A DNA stretch of 35,090 nucleotides from Caulobacteraceae bacterium (GCA_019748095.1 JAIEQA010000091.1:1-35090); one strand, 5' to 3'. Shown: positions 25,794 to 33,629, numbered from the stretch's first letter. Translations and numbers: made by a program. The notes: a model not told the origin generated them from the letters alone.

Positions 25794-26624
25794 TCAGGCG
25801 CTGAGGCAGACGACCTGGGCGATCCGCAGGTCCCGGCGCATGTCGTCGGCGACGCGGCCGTAGTTGTCGATCGTGACCGGCTCACCGAACAGGGGCTCGT
25901 TCGCCGGCTGCTCGCCCCGGATCGCCGGGCCCAGGGTATCGGGGGCGGTCGTGTAGATTCGCCCCCGTCGCGGGGCCTCGGCAATGGTCAGGGCGACCAC
26001 CCGGCCGCGCCGGTCCAGCGTCGGAGCCCCGGAAAGCCCGGCCAGGGTCCCCTCCAGCCCGAGCGTCCGTCCGACTTCGGCCCAGGCGAGAACAGGCTCG
26101 TCGCGTGCGCCGCGCCCCCGCACCTTGAGCGTCTCCCGCCCCAGAAGACGGGAGGTCACCTCTCCGGGCCGGCCCTGGGGAAACCCCGCATGGAAGGCCC
26201 GCTGCCCGACCCTGAGCGGTGTCGTGGTGGTCACGGGCAGGGCCGGGGGCCCCCCGGCGGTGATCAGCAGGGCGATATCGGCACGGGGGGACAGGCGCAC
26301 GTCCGCCGCCACGGCCCGGCCCCCGCCCACGACCAGCGCGGGCCGGCGACACCCCTCCACCACATGGCGCGCGGTCAGCCAGCGCCCCTCGCCGGCGATC
26401 GAGAAGGCCGTACCGGCCGCCGGCTGGAACGGGAGATCGGGCGTGGTGACCGTCACGGCCGGGTCGAACGGCGTGACGGGCCCCAGCAGGGCCCCCTCGA
26501 GCGCGTCCGGCGGGGGCGGGGCCGGGGGCGCGTCGGCGTTCTCGCGTCGGCTCAGCGACCCGAGGACGAGGACAAGGACCACGCTGGAATAGATGAGCCA
26601 GTCCGGAGGACGGGGAAACCGCAT
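25794..26624 (-). CDS. Membrane-anchored trypsin-like serine protease
   Basis: A 276-residue protein with a single N-terminal membrane segment (residues about 10-24, LIYSSVVLVLVLGSL) and a proline-rich linker (PPAPPPPDAL). A chymotrypsin-fold domain follows. The triad is visible: His87 in LTARHVVEG (usually TAAHV), Asp116 in RADIALL and Ser198 in LAGLSGAP. No PDZ domain follows, so it is not DegP/HtrA-like in architecture. The ATG at 26624 is supported by the membrane anchor; the longer frame upstream is a shadow. It begins 11 bases after the DUF350 stop and ends 9 bases before the LysE start. It should act in the periplasm. Confidence 0.87.
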   Translation of the reverse strand: MRFPRPPDWLIYSSVVLVLVLGSLSRRENADAPPAPPPPDALEGALLGPVTPFDPAVTVTTPDLPFQPAAGTAFSIAGEGRWLTARHVVEGCRRPALVVGGGRAVAADVRLSPRADIALLITAGGPPALPVTTTTPLRVGQRAFHAGFPQGRPGEVTSRLLGRETLKVRGRGARDEPVLAWAEVGRTLGLEGTLAGLSGAPTLDRRGRVVALTIAEAPRRGRIYTTAPDTLGPAIRGEQPANEPLFGEPVTIDNYGRVADDMRRDLRIAQVVCLSA

Positions 26625-26635
26625 GGCCGCCCGGC

Positions 26636-27106
26636 TCAGCCGGTCAGGGCGGCGGCAAGGATGAGCGCCGTCGCCAGCTTGGCCGACACCAGCAGGACTG
26701 CGGCCGAAATCTCTCCCTCCTGGATACGCTGCGGCAGGCCGGTCAGGACGAGGTCCACGATCCGGAAGGCCAGAAGCTGCAGGACGAGGGTGGCGACCCC
26801 CCACAGAAGGATGTCCCGGCTCGAGGTCGAGACCGACATGGACACGGCCAGGGGGATGGCCAGCCCCAGCACCACACCGCCAAAGGCCACACTCGCGGCG
26901 GAATTACCCTGACGGATCAGGGTGATCTCTTTCCACGGTGTCAGCAGGGCATAGACCACGGCCCCCACGCCCAGCAGGCCGAACGTCACGGTCAGATGCA
27001 GGACCAGAACCGGAAACCCGCTGGCGAACGCCTGGACTTCAGGACTCGAGAGGGTGTCTGACAGGGACGAAGGGGCCATGACCACGCGTGCGCTCTCTTG
27101 AGCCAT
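26636..27106 (-). CDS. DUF350-family inner-membrane protein
   Basis: A protein of about 156 residues with four hydrophobic segments in two similar pairs, as in YjfL/DUF350 proteins: GFPVLVLHLTVTFGLLGVG, FGGVVLGLAIPLAVSM, ILLWGVATLVLQLLAFRIV and AAVLLVSAKLATALILAAAL. LLTPWKEITLIRQGNSAASV sits between the first two segments and is a family hallmark. Function is unknown. The start is uncertain: ATG 27106 (used here) or ATG 27079, neither with a strong ribosome site. It is the first gene of the minus-strand run with the protease and exporter, and is divergent from the Nudix gene. Confidence 0.83.
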   Translation of the reverse strand: MAQESARVVMAPSSLSDTLSSPEVQAFASGFPVLVLHLTVTFGLLGVGAVVYALLTPWKEITLIRQGNSAASVAFGGVVLGLAIPLAVSMSVSTSSRDILLWGVATLVLQLLAFRIVDLVLTGLPQRIQEGEISAAVLLVSAKLATALILAAALTG

Positions 27107-27238
27107 GAAAGCCGCCGGGCGTCGGCGGAACGAAAGCAAAACAGCTTGCCCGATTGCGGTCCGGGTCCGCAAGGCCGCCGGGGCAACACTGTGTGACCAA
27201 TGATTGCAGAGCGGTTGCGCGGGACGCTAAGGGCAGAC

Positions 27239-27652
27239 ATGCCCGACCCTGCCCTGCCTGTCGTCCTCGTGGTCGCTGTCGCCCTGATCGATGCCGACGG
27301 CCGCATCCTGATCGCCAAACGCCCCGAAGGGAAGGCCCTCGCCGGTCTGTGGGAGTTTCCGGGCGGCAAGGTCGAACCCGGCGAGCGCCCCGAGGCGGCC
27401 CTGATCCGGGAGCTGCACGAGGAGCTGGGAATCAGTGTAACCGAATCCTGTCTGGCCCCCTTTGTCTTCGCCAGCCACGCTTACGATTCGTTTCACCTCT
27501 TGATGCCACTGTATCTGTGTCGCCGCTGGTCTGGCGTGGTCGTTCAGCGTGAGCATGCCGCTCTGGCCTGGGTAAAGCCCGAGCGTCTCTCGGACTATCC
27601 CATGCCACCCGCCGACGCGCCTCTGGTGGCCTGGTTGCGCGACCTTTTGTGA
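27239..27652 (+). CDS. mutT: MutT-type Nudix hydrolase
   Basis: A 137-residue Nudix protein. The Nudix box is complete: GGKVEPGE, then RPEAALI and RELHEELGI, spanning residues about 41-64. AKRPEGKALAGLWEFPGG and the later WVKPERLSDYPMPPADAPL are typical of MutT-like 8-oxo-dGTP pyrophosphohydrolases, which cleanse the nucleotide pool. The ATG at 27239 has AAGGG 5 bases upstream and is preferred over ATG 27200. The pilin gene begins 19 bases after its stop, so the two could share a transcript. Confidence 0.92.
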   Translation: MPDPALPVVLVVAVALIDADGRILIAKRPEGKALAGLWEFPGGKVEPGERPEAALIRELHEELGISVTESCLAPFVFASHAYDSFHLLMPLYLCRRWSGVVVQREHAALAWVKPERLSDYPMPPADAPLVAWLRDLL

Positions 27653-27671
27653 ACGGGCCCGGAAAGGTTCG

Positions 27672-27848
27672 ATGAAGACGCTGTTTCACCGCTGGATCAG
27701 GGACGAGGGCGGGGCCACCGCAATCGAGTACGGGCTGATCCTCGCCATGATCTTCCTGGCGATCGTCGGTGCCGTCCAGCTCTTCGCCGGCAACTCGACC
27801 GGCCTGTTCAACCGCGCCATGGCCACGATCACCGCGGCCATCGGCTAG
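27672..27848 (+). CDS. Flp/type IVb pilin
   Basis: A 58-residue prepilin: MKTLFHRWIRDEGGATAIEY, then GLILAMIFLAIVGAVQLF. The prepilin peptidase site is G14/A15, with the glutamate at +5 (Glu19) and Tyr20, as in the Flp and Caulobacter PilA pilins. One hydrophobic helix follows, and the mature protein is about 44 residues. GGAAAGG (27661-27667) lies 4 bases before the ATG, a strong site. There are no tad/cpa assembly genes in the window, so this is an isolated pilin gene beside mutT. It either feeds a Tad machine encoded elsewhere or is a pseudopilin. Very few pilins of this type are so distant from their cluster. Confidence 0.93.
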   Translation: MKTLFHRWIRDEGGATAIEYGLILAMIFLAIVGAVQLFAGNSTGLFNRAMATITAAIG

Positions 27849-27930
27849 ACCCGGCTTTCCTGAATTCCCCGGAGCCCGAAGCGGTCCGCGACCGCGCGAC
27901 CGTGGTGCCGGGCGCGGAAGCCCGCTAGAG

Positions 27931-27958
27931 ATCAGGCGTCCGTCATCGAGTGCCTGAT
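27931..27958 (+). promoter_or_regulatory. Inverted repeat spanning the scsB start codon
   Basis: ATCAGGC (27931-27937) and GCCTGAT (27952-27958) are perfect 7-base arms around 14 bases. The downstream arm contains the first two bases of the scsB ATG, and the loop holds the only weak SD-like sequence (GAG). It could be an mRNA hairpin that limits initiation, or a DNA operator. Confidence 0.4.
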
Positions 27959-30128
27959 GCCCCGACTCATCCTCCTTCTTGCCGGCCTGCTGCTCCTCGT
28001 CGCTCCGGCGGCAGCGTCCCCCGCGATCAGCCGCCTGCCGGTCAGCGACGCCGCCATCCAGCGCACCGAGCGGATCGAGGCCGAACTGGTGCCGATGAGC
28101 GCCTGGGTCGCGCCCGGCTCGACCGCCCTCGTCGCCGTGCGTCAGGCGATCCAGCCGGGCTGGCACACCTACTGGCGCAATCCCGGCGATTCCGGCGGGG
28201 CCACCACCCTGAACTGGACCCTGCCGGCCAGCGTCCGCGCCGGCGACATCGTCTGGCCGGTGCCCGAGCGCCAGCGGCTGCAGTCACTGATGAACTACGG
28301 CTATTCCGGCACGGTCTATCTGCCGGTCCCGGTCGACATCCCCGCCGACGCCCGGCCGGGGACCGTCCTGCCGCTCAGCGTGCGCGCCCTGTTCCTGGTG
28401 TGCAGCGACGAGATGTGCGTGCCGGACGAGCTGACCCTGACCCTGGACCTGACGGTCCGGGCGGGGGCGGCTCCGCTGGAACCGACCCATGGCCCGGCCA
28501 TCCAGCGCATCGTCGAGACGGCCCCGCGTCCGGCCGGGATCACCGCTCGCTACGCGCTCGAGGGCGGGGCATTGACCCTGTCTTTCGCTGGCGGCCCTCT
28601 CGCGGGTTCCGCTCCGGCCCAGGCCGCCTTCTTCCCGTTCGAGCCGGGCGTCATTGCCCATGCCGCGCCCCAGCCGGGCGAGAGCGGTCCCGATGGCCTG
28701 ACCCTGACCCTCGCCGCCGGTGGCAAGGCGACGACCGCCGGCCTGACCGGGCCCGTCGCCGGAGTTCTGGTGACCGAGGACGGGGCCTGGGAGGTCGAGG
28801 CCACCGTTGGGCCGGTCCTGCCCGGCACCACCGGCGGCGGTGCGCTCAGGCCTGCGGACGACCCCGTCGCCGCCGCCCCGACCGGATGGAGCGCCTTCGC
28901 CCGGGCCATGGTCTTCGCCCTGCTGGGCGGCCTGATCCTGAACCTGATGCCATGCGTCTTCCCGATCCTTGCGATGAAGGCCGCAGCCCTGACCGCGTCT
29001 GCCCATGATCCGGCAGAGGCGCGGCGCGACGGCCTCGCCTTCCTGGGCGGCGTGCTGGTCAGCTTCCTGATCCTGGCCGGCCTGCTGCTGGCCCTGCGCG
29101 CCGGGGGACAGGCCATCGGCTGGGGCTTCCAGCTCCAGTCCCCGGCGGTTATCGCCGCTCTCGCACTCCTGATGCTGGCGGTGGGGCTGAACCTGTCCGG
29201 CGTCTTCCATGTCGGGGCGGGGGTTCAGGGTCTGGCCGGGACCGGCCCCCTGTCGCGCCTGCCCGGAGGCGTCGGAGCCTTCTTCACCGGCGTGCTGGCC
29301 GTGGTCGTGGCCGCCCCCTGCACCGCCCCCTTCATGGCCGTGGCCCTGGGTGTCGCCCTGCTGATGCCCGCACCCATGGCCCTGGCGGTGTTCCTGATGC
29401 TGGGGCTGGGGCTGGCCCTGCCGTATCTGGCGGTCAGCCTGTCGCCCGCCCTGCTGCGCCGGCTGCCCCGGCCCGGCCCGTGGATGGACAGGCTCAAGGG
29501 CGTGCTGGCCTTCCCCATGTATGGCACGGCCCTCTGGCTGGTCTGGGTCTTCTCGCGTCAGGTCGGGGCCGAGGGCCTCGCCCTGCTGCTGGCGTCCGCC
29601 CTGACCGTCGCCTTCGCCCTGTGGCTGTTCGGTCTCGCCCAGGCCGATCGCGCGATCGACCGCAAGGGCGTCGCGCCGGCGGTCACCGGGGCGCTTGCCC
29701 TCGCGCTGGGAACGGCGCTGGTCGTTTTCGCCGTCCGCTCGCCTGCCGGGGCTGTGGGGGCTGACGCCTCCGCCGCAGCCCTGTCGTCGGCCGCCTGGTC
29801 GACGGAGGCTGTGGCGGCCGCGCAGGCACAGGGCCGGCCAGTTCTGGTCAACTTCACCGCCGACTGGTGCGTCACCTGCAAGATCAATGAGCGCGCGGCC
29901 CTGTCCTCGCCACGCGTCGCCACCGCCCTCGAGGCCGCGAACGCCGTCTATCTGGTCGGCGACTGGACGCGCCGCGACGACGCCATCACTCTTGAGCTGG
30001 AACGCCACGGTCGCTCCGGCGTGCCGCTTTATCTGATCTACACCCCCGGCTCCGACACGCCCCGCATCCTGCCCCAGCTGTTGACCGAGGGGCTGGTCAT
30101 CGACGCCATCCAGACTTCCCGCCCCTGA
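27957..30128 (+). CDS. scsB: Protein-disulfide reductase, DsbD/ScsB family
   Basis: A 723-residue inner-membrane electron carrier that passes reducing power from cytoplasmic thioredoxin to the periplasm. A signal peptide (to about Ala20) precedes a periplasmic domain with Cys149 and Cys154 (VCSDEMCVPDELT). A central domain with eight membrane segments (about 316-595) has redox cysteines 333 (LMPCVFPILAMKA) and 455 (AAPCTAPFM). The C-terminal thioredoxin domain has WCVTC at 637-641 and a cis-proline at 690. It is longer than E. coli DsbD (about 565), with the N-terminal extension of the ScsB branch found in Caulobacter. The next gene encodes a lipoprotein redoxin 41 bases downstream, a likely substrate. 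Confidence 0.9.
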   Translation: MPRLILLLAGLLLLVAPAAASPAISRLPVSDAAIQRTERIEAELVPMSAWVAPGSTALVAVRQAIQPGWHTYWRNPGDSGGATTLNWTLPASVRAGDIVWPVPERQRLQSLMNYGYSGTVYLPVPVDIPADARPGTVLPLSVRALFLVCSDEMCVPDELTLTLDLTVRAGAAPLEPTHGPAIQRIVETAPRPAGITARYALEGGALTLSFAGGPLAGSAPAQAAFFPFEPGVIAHAAPQPGESGPDGLTLTLAAGGKATTAGLTGPVAGVLVTEDGAWEVEATVGPVLPGTTGGGALRPADDPVAAAPTGWSAFARAMVFALLGGLILNLMPCVFPILAMKAAALTASAHDPAEARRDGLAFLGGVLVSFLILAGLLLALRAGGQAIGWGFQLQSPAVIAALALLMLAVGLNLSGVFHVGAGVQGLAGTGPLSRLPGGVGAFFTGVLAVVVAAPCTAPFMAVALGVALLMPAPMALAVFLMLGLGLALPYLAVSLSPALLRRLPRPGPWMDRLKGVLAFPMYGTALWLVWVFSRQVGAEGLALLLASALTVAFALWLFGLAQADRAIDRKGVAPAVTGALALALGTALVVFAVRSPAGAVGADASAAALSSAAWSTEAVAAAQAQGRPVLVNFTADWCVTCKINERAALSSPRVATALEAANAVYLVGDWTRRDDAITLELERHGRSGVPLYLIYTPGSDTPRILPQLLTEGLVIDAIQTSRP

Positions 30129-30135
30129 ACCCGCC

Positions 30136-30159
30136 CCCGAACCCGAACCCGAACCCGAA
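30136..30159 (+). repeat. Hexanucleotide tandem repeat (CCCGAA)x4
   Basis: Four perfect copies of CCCGAA lie between the scsB stop and the redoxin gene, running directly into its GGAG ribosome site. Copy-number change would alter the leader just ahead of that site, but not its distance to the ATG. Confidence 0.8.
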
Positions 30160-30169
30160 GGAGACGACC

Positions 30170-30829
30170 ATGATCCGCCTGTCCCTCATGACCGCCGCCG
30201 TTCTTCTGACCCTGTCCGCCTGCCAGCAGGCCGAGGCCCCGGCCCCCGCGACTGGAGCCTCGGCCACCCCGGCGGCCACCTCGGCCACCACGCCCGGCCT
30301 GGCCCCGGCCTTCACCCTCATGGATGCCGAGGGCGTCCAGCGTTCGCTGGCCGACTTCCGCGGCAAGACCGTCGTGATCGAATGGTCCAATGAGGGCTGC
30401 CCCTATGTCCAGAAACACTACACCGGGGCCATGCAGGCCCTGCAGCGCGACGCCACGGCCGACGGCGTCGTCTGGCTGACCATCATCTCCTCGGCCCCGG
30501 GCAAGCAGGGCTATGTCGAGGGCGAGGAAGCCCGGGCGTGGAAGGCCCGCAACAACGCTGCCTCGACCCATCTGCTGCTCGATCCCGACGGGACGGTCGG
30601 CAAGGCCTATGGCGCGCTCACCACGCCCGACATGCGGGTGATCGACGGCGAGGGGCGGATTCTGTTTGCCGGCGGCATCGACGACCGGCCCACCAACAAG
30701 GTCGAGGACCTGGAGGGGGCGACCAGTTTCGTCCGCGCCGCGCTGGAGGACGTCGCTGCCGAACGGCCGGTGCGCACCGCCTTTGCGCCCCCCTATGGCT
30801 GCTCGATCAAATACCCAGAAGAGGCCTGA
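30170..30829 (+). CDS. Lipoprotein redoxin (AhpC/TSA-like thioredoxin fold)
   Basis: A 219-residue protein with a lipoprotein signal MIRLSLMTAAVLLTLSAC (Cys18), an Ala/Thr/Pro linker and a thioredoxin fold from about residue 45. The active site is a single cysteine in SNEGCPYVQKHY (Cys77), with no CxxC. LADFRGKTVVIEW and VVWLTIISSAPGKQGY fit peroxiredoxin-like redoxins. A second cysteine lies near the end (Cys211, YGCSIKY). The SD GAAGGAG follows the CCCGAA repeats. It probably works in the periplasm as a peroxide or disulfide-handling partner of ScsB, by analogy with the peroxiredoxin and TlpA-like substrates described for Caulobacter ScsB; that pairing is inferred. Confidence 0.88.
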   Translation: MIRLSLMTAAVLLTLSACQQAEAPAPATGASATPAATSATTPGLAPAFTLMDAEGVQRSLADFRGKTVVIEWSNEGCPYVQKHYTGAMQALQRDATADGVVWLTIISSAPGKQGYVEGEEARAWKARNNAASTHLLLDPDGTVGKAYGALTTPDMRVIDGEGRILFAGGIDDRPTNKVEDLEGATSFVRAALEDVAAERPVRTAFAPPYGCSIKYPEEA

Positions 30830-30837
30830 TCAGGCCT
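30822..30837. repeat. 16-base palindrome over the redoxin stop codon
   Basis: AGGCCTGATCAGGCCT is a perfect palindrome containing the TGA stop of the redoxin gene. It shares its half with the sequence AAGGCCTGAATCAGG near 30881-30893 at the end of the convergent gene. It may help form the 3' end of the transcript. Confidence 0.55.
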
Positions 30838-30854
30838 GGTGCTTGATCGTTTGA

Positions 30855-30879
30855 GGTGGACCCGCAGGGCGGGTCCACC
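30855..30879. terminator. Strong hairpin between convergent genes
   Basis: GGTGGACCCGC (30855-30865) pairs perfectly with GCGGGTCCACC (30869-30879) around a three-base loop. It is placed between the plus-strand redoxin stop (30829) and the minus-strand stop (30891), so it can serve both genes. There is no clear T-tract after either arm, and the hairpin is the main evidence. Confidence 0.65.
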
Positions 30880-30890
30880 GAAGGCCTGAA

Positions 30891-31337
30891 TCAGGCTGCA
30901 GGCTGCGGCGGTGAGGTGATGACCTCGACATTGTCGTTCAGCAGATAGGACAGCTCGCCCAGCGCCGTGGCCCGGTCGTGCGGTGTCACAGCGCGCTCCA
31001 CCGCCTCAACCTTCACCGGGATGTCCTCGGCGATGCCGCGCAGGATACAGGTCAGGTCCCCGTCCGTGCCGCGTTCCTTCAGGATCAGATGGGCCTGAAG
31101 GTCCAGGGCGGCCAGTTCGGCGGCCCGCACCTTGAAGCCGTCGAAGTCGGAGGGCGTGCCGTTCCAGCCGTCGACCACGGCCTTCAGGGCGCTGGAGCGG
31201 GCCACGATGTCGATGAACAGGGGCTCGCCGGCCACCGAGACCGGGGCCCCGGCGACCGCCGGCGGCTGGGCCGCGGACAGGGCCACGTTCGGATTGGACA
31301 ACAGCAGGGCGGCGGCGAGGGCGATGCCACAGGACAT
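30891..31337 (-). CDS. Small exported protein of unknown function
   Basis: A 148-residue protein I do not recognise. The start MSCGIALAAALLLSNPNVALS looks like a signal peptide but lacks the usual positive charge in its first residues. The mature part has FDGFKVRAAELAALDLQAHLILKERG (split near 67-92), two cysteines counting the one near residue 96 (LTCILRG) and a C-terminal helix ATALGELSYLLND. AAAGG lies 8 bases before the ATG, and no other start codon is in frame. It is convergent with the redoxin gene and divergent from pgi (85 bases between starts), which holds the promoters for both. Confidence 0.75.
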   Translation of the reverse strand: MSCGIALAAALLLSNPNVALSAAQPPAVAGAPVSVAGEPLFIDIVARSSALKAVVDGWNGTPSDFDGFKVRAAELAALDLQAHLILKERGTDGDLTCILRGIAEDIPVKVEAVERAVTPHDRATALGELSYLLNDNVEVITSPPQPAA

Positions 31338-31422
31338 GGGAATAGGCCTTTTCGCGAATCCACGATTGAACCGGTCTAGGCCTCACCCGTAAACGAGACC
31401 TTGCTTGCCGGGGAAAAGATCA

Positions 31423-33021
31423 ATGACCAGCCACTGGACCGCCTTTGACGCCGCCGCCGCGCGCGACGGCAAGACCCGTATCGTGGATCAGTTCGCTGCA
31501 GATCCTGACCGGCTGGCGCGGATGAGCGTCGAGGCCGCGGGCCTGTATCTGGATCTGTCGAAACAGAGCTGGAGCCGCGCCGGTTTCGAGGCCTGTCTGG
31601 ATCTGGCCCGCGCCTGTGACGTCGGGGGACGCCGGGCGGCCCTGTTCGCGGGCGAGGCCGTCAATCTGACCGAGGGACGGGCCGTATTGCACCCGGCACT
31701 CCGCGCCGCCGCAGGTGCCGATTTCCACGCCCTGGGCGAACCGGTCTCGGCCGAGGTCGATGCGGTGCGGGCGGATATGAAGGCCTATGCCGAAGCCGTT
31801 CGGTCAGGGGCCGAGGCGGGGGCCACGGGCAAGCGGTTCAAGGCGATCGTCCATGTCGGCATCGGCGGATCGGATCTGGGCCCCCGGGTGGTCTGGGACG
31901 CCCTGCGCCCGCTGGACCCGGTCCTCGACCTGCGGTTCGTCGCCAATATCGACCCGCGCGACATGGCCGAGGCCCTGACCGGCCTCGACCCCGAGACCAC
32001 CCTGGTGGTGGTCGTGTCCAAGACCTTCACGACCCAGGAGACCCTCGCCAATGCCGTCGCGGCCCGGGACTGGCTGGCGGCCACCCTGCCGACCGAGGGG
32101 ATGACGAAGCATTTCATCGGCGTCACCGCCGCCCCGGAGAAGGCGGGCCAGTTCGGTTGCGGCCGCACCTTTGCCTTCCGCGACTGGGTCGGGGGCCGCT
32201 ATTCGCTGTGGTCGGCGGTCAGCCTGTCGTGCGGCATTGCGCTCGGCTGGGACGCGTTCGAGGCCATGCTGGCCGGCGCCGCCGCCATGGACGACCATTT
32301 CGTCTCAGCCCCGCTGGAACAGAACGCCCCGGTCCTGCTGGCCCTGGCCCAGATCTACAACGTAGACGGCCTGAACCGGCCCGCCCGGACCGTGGCCCCC
32401 TATGCCCATGCGCTCCGCCGCCTCCCGTCCTTCCTGCAGCAGCTGGAGATGGAGTCGAACGGCAAGCGCGTGCATCGCGACGGAACCCCGGTCACGCGCC
32501 CGACCTGCCCGGTCGTCTTCGGCGAGCCCGGCACCAACGGCCAGCACGCCTTCTTCCAGCAGATCCATCAGGGTCCGCAGGTCGTCCCCGCCGAGTTCGT
32601 GATCGTCGCCCGCACCCATGCCGACGCCCCGGAATCGCCTCTGTGGTCCAACGCCCTGGCCCAGGGACAGGCCCTGATGCTGGGCAAGACAACCGATCAG
32701 GCCCGGGCCGAACTGATCGCGGCCGGCACCGATTCCGCCGAGGCCGACCGGCTGGCGGCGCACAAGACCTTCCCCGGCAATCGCCCCTCGACCGCCATCG
32801 TCATGGACCGTCTGACGCCCGCCACCCTCGGGGCCCTGCTGGCCCTGTACGAGCACAAGACCTTCGTCGAGGGCGTGATCTGGGACATCAACAGCTTCGA
32901 TCAGTGGGGCGTCGAACTGGGCAAGGTGCTGGCGAAGGCCATCCTGTCGGACGTCGCGGCCGGCGGCCCGTCCGACACCCTCGACCCCTCGACCGCCGCC
33001 CTGATGAGCCGCTTGATGTAG
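31423..33021 (+). CDS. pgi: Glucose-6-phosphate isomerase
   Basis: A 532-residue enzyme interconverting glucose-6-phosphate and fructose-6-phosphate. The sugar-phosphate site VGIGGSDLGPRVV starts near residue 145, and VVSKTFTTQET follows. The signature FGEPGTNGQHAFFQQIHQG includes Glu368 and His382, with WGVELGKVLA near the C-terminus supplying the catalytic lysine. Length is typical (E. coli 549). ATG 31423 has GGGGAAAAG just ahead and is preferred over the TTG at 31405, six codons earlier. It joins PMM/PGM, glmS and galU in the window in covering hexose-phosphate entry into sugar nucleotides. A hairpin terminator follows immediately after its stop. Confidence 0.96.
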   Translation: MTSHWTAFDAAAARDGKTRIVDQFAADPDRLARMSVEAAGLYLDLSKQSWSRAGFEACLDLARACDVGGRRAALFAGEAVNLTEGRAVLHPALRAAAGADFHALGEPVSAEVDAVRADMKAYAEAVRSGAEAGATGKRFKAIVHVGIGGSDLGPRVVWDALRPLDPVLDLRFVANIDPRDMAEALTGLDPETTLVVVVSKTFTTQETLANAVAARDWLAATLPTEGMTKHFIGVTAAPEKAGQFGCGRTFAFRDWVGGRYSLWSAVSLSCGIALGWDAFEAMLAGAAAMDDHFVSAPLEQNAPVLLALAQIYNVDGLNRPARTVAPYAHALRRLPSFLQQLEMESNGKRVHRDGTPVTRPTCPVVFGEPGTNGQHAFFQQIHQGPQVVPAEFVIVARTHADAPESPLWSNALAQGQALMLGKTTDQARAELIAAGTDSAEADRLAAHKTFPGNRPSTAIVMDRLTPATLGALLALYEHKTFVEGVIWDINSFDQWGVELGKVLAKAILSDVAAGGPSDTLDPSTAALMSRLM

Positions 33022-33022
33022 A

Positions 33023-33044
33023 AACGGGGCCCGAGGGCCCCGTT
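33023..33044. terminator. Hairpin after pgi
   Basis: AACGGGGCC (33023-33031) and GGCCCCGTT (33036-33044) form a perfect 9-base stem with a CGAG loop, two bases after the pgi stop and before the convergent glycine-zipper stop. Read on the minus strand it is followed by TTC, so it may work in both directions. Confidence 0.65.
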
Positions 33045-33050
33045 GGATCG

Positions 33051-33629
33051 TCAATGATTGCGCCAGCGCCGGTCTCGGCGGTCATCCCTCCGGTCGTCCC
33101 GGCGGTCGGATCGATGACCCCGCCGATCCGAGCGCCAGTCGCGCCGGTCATCCCGCAGGATGCCCCGCTCATAGCGGTTGTAGCCGTCGCGGCTGTTGAT
33201 CCCGTTCTCGCGCTCCCAGTGACCGCGATTGCGCCAGCAGCGGCCGTCGCGCCAGTAGTCGCAGTCGACCCGGTAGCTGCTGACGTACGGGGTTCCATAG
33301 CTGTAGCCGTAAGGCGATCCATAGCTGTAGCCGTAGCTGGAGACGCCATACCCCCGATTATAGTTTCGGCCATCATCGCTCGCCGCCGCCACGCCCAGCG
33401 CCGCACCGGCCAGGGCCCCGCCGGCCACATAGCGGCTGTCGCCGTCGCCGATGACTGCGCCCGCGATCCCGCCGACCAAAGCGCCGACGACAAGGCCGGC
33501 CACGGCATCGCCGTCATCATTGCGGTCATAGTGGCGGCTTCCGGAATAGGACTGGGCGGCAGCCGGCAGGGCGGCGGCACTCAAGGTCAGTACGGCGGCC
33601 CCCGCCACCATCATTCGAAACAGGGTCAC
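33051..33629 (-). CDS. Glycine-zipper envelope protein with Arg/Asp-rich tail
   Basis: A 192-residue exported protein. The start MTLFRMMVAGAAVLTLSAAALPAAAQS is a Sec signal peptide, uses GTG, and has GGAGG 6 bases upstream. A glycine-zipper region (about 43-85: AVAGLVVGALVGGIAGAVIG and AGGALAGAALG) is of the type that inserts in or packs on membranes. It is followed by a Tyr/Gly/Ser repeat (YGYSYGSPYGYSYG), two cysteines (RVDCDYWRDGRCWRN) and a long tail of RRD/DRR repeats. No function is known. Such zipper proteins can stabilise outer membrane or signal-transduction complexes. It is convergent with pgi and divergent from groES. Confidence 0.88.
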   Translation of the reverse strand: MTLFRMMVAGAAVLTLSAAALPAAAQSYSGSRHYDRNDDGDAVAGLVVGALVGGIAGAVIGDGDSRYVAGGALAGAALGVAAASDDGRNYNRGYGVSSYGYSYGSPYGYSYGTPYVSSYRVDCDYWRDGRCWRNRGHWERENGINSRDGYNRYERGILRDDRRDWRSDRRGHRSDRRDDRRDDRRDRRWRNH

